A DNA stretch of 9,126 nt from Clostridia bacterium. GTDB taxonomy: Bacteria > Bacillota > DSM-521 > Neomoorellales > Neomoorellaceae. Made by a program: the position numbers and the translations under genes. The notes below the pieces were generated by a model. It was not told the DNA's origin and searched no databases. It saw nothing but the letters and a program-made list of their open reading frames with translations. The DNA lies in NCBI GenBank assembly GCA_030445875.1, contig JASUSX010000068.1:1-9126 (forward strand), read 5' to 3'. This document shows, in pieces, positions 5,903 through 9,126 of the stretch; position 1 is the stretch's first letter, and each line of letters starts with the position of its first letter.

Positions 5903-7486
5903 TTAATCCGCCGTGGCCCGGGAACGGTGCAGGCGGCGGCTAAGGATACTTAAAAGGTTAGCCAGTTCCTCCATCCGCAGCAGCCAGGCCAGGCCGGCGT
6001 AACTCAAAACCCCCAGGGCAACCAGGAGGGTTAGCTCCAGGCTTTCCCGGACCAGGCGCGGCCAGGCCGCCGGGAGCGGCAGGTGGCCGGCGACCAGCAT
6101 CAGGATCAGGCCCATGACCAGGGCTGCCAGGAGGCTTTTCGCAGCAGTTGTTAACAAGCGACGGCCTCCCAGGGAGGCTTGCACTTTGCGGCGCAGGTAA
6201 TAGAGCAACAGGCCGACATTGACGAAACCGGCCAGGGAGTAGGCCAGGGCCAGGCCGCGGATACCAAAGGCCGGCCCCAGGGTGAAGTTTAGGGCTGTAC
6301 CGGCGGCCAGGGTAACCAGGCCAATCTTCAGGGGGGTTATCGTATCCTGGGTAGCATAGAAGGCCCGGCTCAAAATCTCGTAGGCGCCGTAGGCCGTTAT
6401 CCCCAGGGAATAAAAAACCAGGGCTTCGGTGGTGGCCAGGGTATCAGCGCTGGTGAAGCGGCCATGCTGAAAAAGGATCCTCACTACCGGTTGCCCCAGG
6501 GTTATTAGCCCTACCGTGGCCGGGAGGGAAATGAATATGATGGCCCGCAAAGAGCCGGAGAGGTAACGGGAAAAGGAGGTATAGTCCCGTTCGATGGCAA
6601 TGCGGGTCAGGGCCGGCAGCAGGGCAATACCCATGGAGGAGGCAAAGAGGATGGGCACCAGCACCACCCGGCTGGATATGGTTAGGGCATTAATGGAGCC
6701 CCGGGGTAAAAAGGAGGCGATGAAGGTCTGGTTAAAGAAGAGGTTTAACTGGGCGATGGAGAGGCCAATGGTGACCGGGAGCATGAGCCTAAAAATCCGG
6801 CGGATGCCGGGGTTGTTGAGGTCCAGGGTCAAGCGATAGCGGGGCTTCAGGTACCACACCCCCCAGACCTGGACCAGGAAATTCAGGGCGGCGCCGATGA
6901 GGGTGGAAAGGGCAAAGGCAGCGATGCCGTATCGGCCAGCCAGGGCCAGGCCGAAGACGATGATGGCCGTGTTGTAGACCAGGGGGCCAATGGCCGTACC
7001 GATAAAGGACTGGTAGGCGTATTCGGTGCCCATTAAAACGCCGTTCAGGCAGTGGAAAAGGATGGCCACCAGGACGATGCGGGTCAAATAGGCCGTGTAA
7101 GCCGCCTGATCGGCATCAAAGCCTGGTGCGATTAAATGGATTAGCGCCGGTGCCCCAATCATCCCCAAGATAACGGCTATTCCTACCAGGGTGAGGACCA
7201 GGTTGAAGGCAGTGCTGACCGTCTGCCAGACGACCTCTTCGTCCCGGGCTGCCAGGTAACTGGCTAGGACGGGGATAAAGGCCGAACTGACCCCGCCACC
7301 CACCAGGATGAGGTAGATGGTATCGGGGATGATAAAAGAGGTATTAAGCATATCGGTTAGCTGGTTCTGGCCAAAGAGGGCCGAGATAGCCGTGTTGCGT
7401 AGAAAACCCAGGATTCTCGACAGGGTTGCTGCTATGCTCATAATGGCCACTGAACGGGCCAGGCCCATCGTACCCCGTGCCGCCAC
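5903..7486 (-). CDS. murJ: Lipid II flippase MurJ (MviN family)
   Basis: MurJ is a MOP-superfamily membrane protein that moves lipid II from the inner to the outer face of the membrane for peptidoglycan assembly. The 527-residue sequence is hydrophobic throughout, consistent with about 14 membrane helices. It has the family hallmarks S-R-I-L-G-F-L-R (23-30), L-F-Q-H-G-R-F-T-S-A-D-T around the middle of the second half and A-F-Y-A-T-Q-D-T-I-T-P. Arg24 and Arg30 correspond to E. coli Arg18 and Arg24. The adjacent pair corresponding to E. coli Arg52/Arg53 seems to be Tyr-Leu (58-59), a variant I believe is common in clostridial MurJ. The start is GTG, chosen because an AAGGAAG site (complement of 7494-7500) lies 7 bases upstream. 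A Met codon at residue 7 is the alternative. It is the first gene of the murJ-murT-gatD operon. Confidence 0.95.
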   Translation of the reverse strand: MAARGTMGLARSVAIMSIAATLSRILGFLRNTAISALFGQNQLTDMLNTSFIIPDTIYLILVGGGVSSAFIPVLASYLAARDEEVVWQTVSTAFNLVLTLVGIAVILGMIGAPALIHLIAPGFDADQAAYTAYLTRIVLVAILFHCLNGVLMGTEYAYQSFIGTAIGPLVYNTAIIVFGLALAGRYGIAAFALSTLIGAALNFLVQVWGVWYLKPRYRLTLDLNNPGIRRIFRLMLPVTIGLSIAQLNLFFNQTFIASFLPRGSINALTISSRVVLVPILFASSMGIALLPALTRIAIERDYTSFSRYLSGSLRAIIFISLPATVGLITLGQPVVRILFQHGRFTSADTLATTEALVFYSLGITAYGAYEILSRAFYATQDTITPLKIGLVTLAAGTALNFTLGPAFGIRGLALAYSLAGFVNVGLLLYYLRRKVQASLGGRRLLTTAAKSLLAALVMGLILMLVAGHLPLPAAWPRLVRESLELTLLVALGVLSYAGLAWLLRMEELANLLSILSRRLHRSRATAD

Positions 7487-7530
7487 TTTAACGCTTCCTT
7501 TTTATTTGGCATTTTTGACACACTAAGTGT

Positions 7531-7536
7531 ATTTTA
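7531..7536 (-). promoter_or_regulatory. Possible -10 box of the murJ operon promoter
   Basis: The minus strand reads TAAAAT here, one mismatch from TATAAT, about 45 bases upstream of the murJ start. The hexamer 17 bases further upstream (TTCCTT) matches the -35 consensus poorly, so the call rests on the -10 and on position. An imperfect 11-base palindrome (7520-7530) would lie at the transcription start. Confidence 0.3.
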
Positions 7537-7628
7537 ATCGTTCAGGAGGAAAAAAGGAAGGGCGCAGCGGGGAAATAATTTACCTGGGGCCGGGACATAA
7601 TAACTGGCGAGCCCTACACTATTTTAAC

Positions 7629-7636
7629 AGGAGGAG
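7629..7636 (+). promoter_or_regulatory. Ribosome binding site deciding the coat-gene start
   Basis: AGGAGGAG is a near-perfect Shine-Dalgarno sequence, 7 bases before the ATG at 7644. It rules out the longer reading from a GTG at 7527, which would add 39 residues that do not resemble the family. Confidence 0.85.
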
Positions 7637-7643
7637 ATTTTCT

Positions 7644-8207
7644 ATGACAGCCCAGTATGGCGCCCACGAGGTAATGGAGATTCACGAAGTTTTAAGCGAT
7701 ACCATTGATGGCATCAACCAGTTCCAGTTGTACCGGCCCCATGCCCGGGATCACCAGCTCCGCTCCATAATTGACAAGCAACTGCAGTTTATGACCCAGG
7801 AATATAACAATATGGTGCAGGCCATCAGCCAGCGCGGCGTCACAGAGGCCATCCCGTACCGGGGACCCCGGACGGCTGCCCCGGTTTACGGCCTGGATAA
7901 CCCGGAGAGGCAGACCCCCAATACCTCCCTGCAGGAAATGGATGACCGGGATGTAGCCAGCGGTATGCTGGGCTGCCACAAAGCCTCGGCTTCCTTCCGT
8001 ATGATGGCTTCCCTGGAGTGTGCCGACCTGGAGCTCAGGCGTATGCTCCAGCAGGGCGCCATCAACTGTGCCGAACAGGCCTACGAAGTATGGCAGTATA
8101 TGAACCAGAAGGGCTATTACCAGGTGCCGACCATGAAGGACGTAACCACGGGGACCATGCTTAACACCTACAGCACGGCCACAACAGGCCAGGTCAGGTA
8201 CCAGTAA
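7644..8207 (+). CDS. Spore coat protein, CotF family
   Basis: This 187-residue protein carries the Coat F (PF07875-type) helical domain, seen best at 103-160: D-V-A-S-G-M-L-G, then A-D-L-E-L-R-R-M-L, then Q-Y-M-N-Q-K-G-Y-Y. Such proteins are small ferritin-like helical components of the coat of bacterial endospores, made in the mother cell. The N-terminal half (17-65) looks like a second, diverged copy of the same helical unit, joined by a Pro-rich linker (about 66-100). There is no signal peptide or membrane segment, as expected. It stands alone between the divergent murJ operon and a downstream hairpin. I could not identify a convincing sporulation-sigma promoter in the 157 bases before it. 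Family assignment is good; the exact coat layer and partner proteins cannot be read from sequence. Confidence 0.85.
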   Translation: MTAQYGAHEVMEIHEVLSDTIDGINQFQLYRPHARDHQLRSIIDKQLQFMTQEYNNMVQAISQRGVTEAIPYRGPRTAAPVYGLDNPERQTPNTSLQEMDDRDVASGMLGCHKASASFRMMASLECADLELRRMLQQGAINCAEQAYEVWQYMNQKGYYQVPTMKDVTTGTMLNTYSTATTGQVRYQ

Positions 8208-8247
8208 ATCTAAGTACCCCCTGCGAGAAAGCAGGGGGTACTTAGAT
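8208..8247 (+). terminator. Perfect 17-bp hairpin after the coat gene, no U-tract
   Basis: Arms 8208-8224 and 8231-8247 are exact reverse complements and enclose a 6-base GAGAAA loop. The stem starts on the base after the TAA stop. The bases that follow (GATTGGCCTC) contain no T-run, so it is not a textbook intrinsic terminator. It may stabilise the 3' end of the coat transcript, terminate in a non-canonical way or serve both strands. Confidence 0.55.
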
Positions 8248-8249
8248 GA

Positions 8250-8280
8250 TTGGCCTCATGCTTTCATGGGAGGATATAAT
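8250..8280 (+). promoter_or_regulatory. Candidate sigma-A promoter with perfect -10
   Basis: TATAAT at 8275-8280 is an exact -10 consensus. The best -35 is TTGGCC at 8250-8255 with a long 19-base spacer, so a helper protein may be required. Transcription would start near 8287, giving a leader of about 140 bases before the DUF2680-type gene that contains the two palindromes below. Confidence 0.4.
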
Positions 8281-8310
8281 ACCCTTCAAAAATCAGCGCG
8301 GCCAGCTAAT

Positions 8311-8327
8311 CTTAAGAACTTCTTAAC
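8311..8327 (+). promoter_or_regulatory. Tandem CTTAA-N6-CTTAA box, OmpR/PhoB-type candidate
   Basis: CTTAA occurs at 8311 and again at 8322, an 11-base period typical of direct-repeat sites for OmpR-family response regulators (for example the GTTAA-N6-GTTAA site of SaeR). The same bases form a perfect 7+1+7 palindrome (8312-8326). A TAACATC heptamer repeats at 8324-8330 and 8338-8344. TATCCT at 8360-8365 could be the -10 of an activator-dependent promoter, which would place the box around -45 to -61. Confidence 0.45.
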
Positions 8328-8381
8328 ATCTTTTCGATAACATCCTAAAACTCCTGGGGTATCCTATCCTTAAACGGAGCA

Positions 8382-8397
8382 ACAACAGGCCTGTTGT
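8382..8397 (+). promoter_or_regulatory. 16-bp perfect palindrome, candidate operator
   Basis: ACAACAGG and CCTGTTGT meet without a spacer, giving perfect dyad symmetry 30 bases before the start codon of the secreted protein. Without a loop it is a poor RNA hairpin, so a dimeric DNA-binding protein is the likelier reader. It would sit just inside the transcript if TATCCT at 8360 or 8365 is the -10. Confidence 0.4.
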
Positions 8398-8427
8398 ATC
8401 CGCAAAGAAGGAAAGGATGAGGCAAAA

Positions 8428-9018
8428 ATGACCAAAGGGAAAAAGATTCTGGCTGCAGTGGCGGCACCCCTGGTGCTGGGTGGCTTACTGGTCGTAAGCC
8501 AGCCTGGTTTTTCCCGGGCCGCAGAGGGTACTCCGGCCCAGGCGACGCAAACTACTACGACCTCTACTTATGGCGCGGGTTTGGGGCTTGGCCTGGGCCG
8601 CTCCATGGGAGGTATGATCACCAACCTCAGCAATATGCTAGGAGTTGACGTGACGGAACTGCGGGTTGAGCGCCAGGCCGGCAAGTCCCTGGCTGACATT
8701 GCTGCCGAACATGGGATCGATAAGAGCGAACTGGTAGAAAAGGTAACGGCTGAGAGGCAGAAACTCCTGGAAGAGAAAGTGGCTGCAGGCCAGATAACCC
8801 GGGAGCAGGCCAATTACTGCCAGGAGAATATGAAGCAGAGGGTGGAACAAAACCTGGAACGGACGACGCTGGGCCCCAATGGCCAGGGACGGGGTGGCTG
8901 GAAGGCCGGCGGCCAGGGTAATGCCGGCGGCCGCCGGGGGATGCAGGCCGGGCCGGGAGGACGCTCTGGACAGGGTGCCGGCTTCGGCCGTGGCCCGGCC
9001 GCCAGTGTTCAGCAATAG
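8428..9018 (+). CDS. Secreted DUF2680-like protein with Gly/Arg-rich tail
   Basis: The function is not known. Residues 1-31 are a signal peptide: basic T-K-G-K-K, a hydrophobic core (7-23) and a likely cut near S-R-A-A (29-32), so the protein is exported or membrane-associated. A Thr/Gln-rich spacer and a glycine-rich patch (49-62) follow. Residues 70-143 are a helical unit of DUF2680 style: L-G-V-D-V-T-E-L-R, A-G-K-S-L-A-D-I-A, then a charged helix, A-A-G-Q-I-T-R-E-Q-A and a final helix ending at N-L-E-R. Residues 148-193 are low complexity, dominated by Gly, Arg and Gln. There is one cysteine (131). The start ATG follows a purine-rich GGATGAGG. Such genes recur in clostridial genomes; the tail could bind polyanions or wall polymers, which is speculation. 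The upstream region suggests tight regulation. Confidence 0.75.
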   Translation: MTKGKKILAAVAAPLVLGGLLVVSQPGFSRAAEGTPAQATQTTTTSTYGAGLGLGLGRSMGGMITNLSNMLGVDVTELRVERQAGKSLADIAAEHGIDKSELVEKVTAERQKLLEEKVAAGQITREQANYCQENMKQRVEQNLERTTLGPNGQGRGGWKAGGQGNAGGRRGMQAGPGGRSGQGAGFGRGPAASVQQ

Positions 9019-9026
9019 CCAGTATA

Positions 9027-9055
9027 TTGCCAGCGCCAGCTTAAAACGTTAAAAT
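9027..9055 (+). promoter_or_regulatory. Sigma-A-like promoter for a gene beyond the window
   Basis: TTGCCA (9027-9032) and TAAAAT (9050-9055) each differ from consensus at one base and are separated by exactly 17 bases. Start would be near 9062, placing the following hairpin in the leader of the new transcript. No start codon with a ribosome site is seen before the window ends. Confidence 0.5.
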
Positions 9056-9074
9056 AAGGTTGCAGCGCTTTCAG

Positions 9075-9103
9075 GATACCCAGGGAGTTGCTCCCTGGGT
9101 ATC
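9075..9103 (+). terminator. Perfect 13-bp hairpin after the DUF2680-type gene, no U-tract
   Basis: Arms 9075-9087 and 9091-9103 pair perfectly around a 3-base TTG loop. The downstream bases (ATTGAATC) are not a U-tract. It is either a non-canonical terminator of the secreted-protein gene or, given the promoter at 9027-9055, a leader hairpin of the next unit. Confidence 0.5.
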
Positions 9104-9126
9104 ATTGAATCTGGCCCAGATCCGTA

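Noticed and set aside
7527..7643. N-terminal extension of the coat gene from a GTG at 7527
   Set aside because: The GTG lacks a ribosome site, the extra 39 residues look like untranslated sequence, and an excellent AGGAGGAG sits just before the ATG at 7644.
8246..8326. 26-codon open frame between the coat gene and the DUF2680-type gene
   Set aside because: It starts on the edge of the perfect hairpin and ends inside the candidate regulator box. The AGGGGG upstream is part of the stem, and the peptide has no recognisable features.

Overview
The window looks like chromosome of a thermophilic, spore-forming, anaerobic Firmicute, most likely Moorella or a close relative. This rests on moderately high GC, strong Shine-Dalgarno sequences with several GTG starts, a CotF-type spore coat gene, a MurT/GatD pair, a DUF2680-type secreted protein and a corrinoid-methyltransferase-like UroD-family protein. 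The genus is an inference from gene content and protein style, not from a search. All genes appear intact except the first, which is cut by the window edge. I see no mobile element, CRISPR array, tRNA or rRNA.

Region 1 (1-3790, plus strand) is a tight four-gene operon: mtnA (5' end missing), an mtnP-type phosphorylase, a uridine-phosphorylase-like enzyme and a UroD/MtaA-superfamily protein, closed by a canonical intrinsic terminator. Gaps are 27 bases, a 4-base overlap and 1 base. The first two enzymes form the core of 5'-methylthionucleoside salvage: phosphorolysis to 5-methylthioribose-1-phosphate, then isomerisation to the ribulose form. Active-site residues of the phosphorylase resemble methylthioinosine/6-oxopurine enzymes rather than methylthioadenosine enzymes, which suggests a route through a deaminase. 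The UroD-family protein is not HemE. Its HxC motif recalls corrinoid-linked methyltransferases.

Region 2 (3813-7486, minus strand) is a cell-envelope operon transcribed in the order murJ, murT, gatD. MurJ flips lipid II. MurT and GatD together amidate the D-glutamate of the lipid II stem peptide. The operon converges on region 1 over a 60-base gap.

Region 3 (7487-9126, plus strand) holds a CotF-like spore coat gene with an apparent internal duplication, then a secreted DUF2680-like protein with a Gly/Arg-rich tail. The 220 bases between them contain a perfect 17-bp hairpin with no U-tract, a perfect -10 box, a tandem CTTAA-N6-CTTAA element of the OmpR-family type and a 16-bp perfect palindrome. 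After the last gene come a good sigma-A-like promoter and a second perfect hairpin, again without a U-tract, so a further transcription unit probably begins at the right edge.

The most promising leads are the rewired methylthionucleoside salvage operon with its methyltransferase-like last gene, and the layered regulatory region in front of the DUF2680-type gene.
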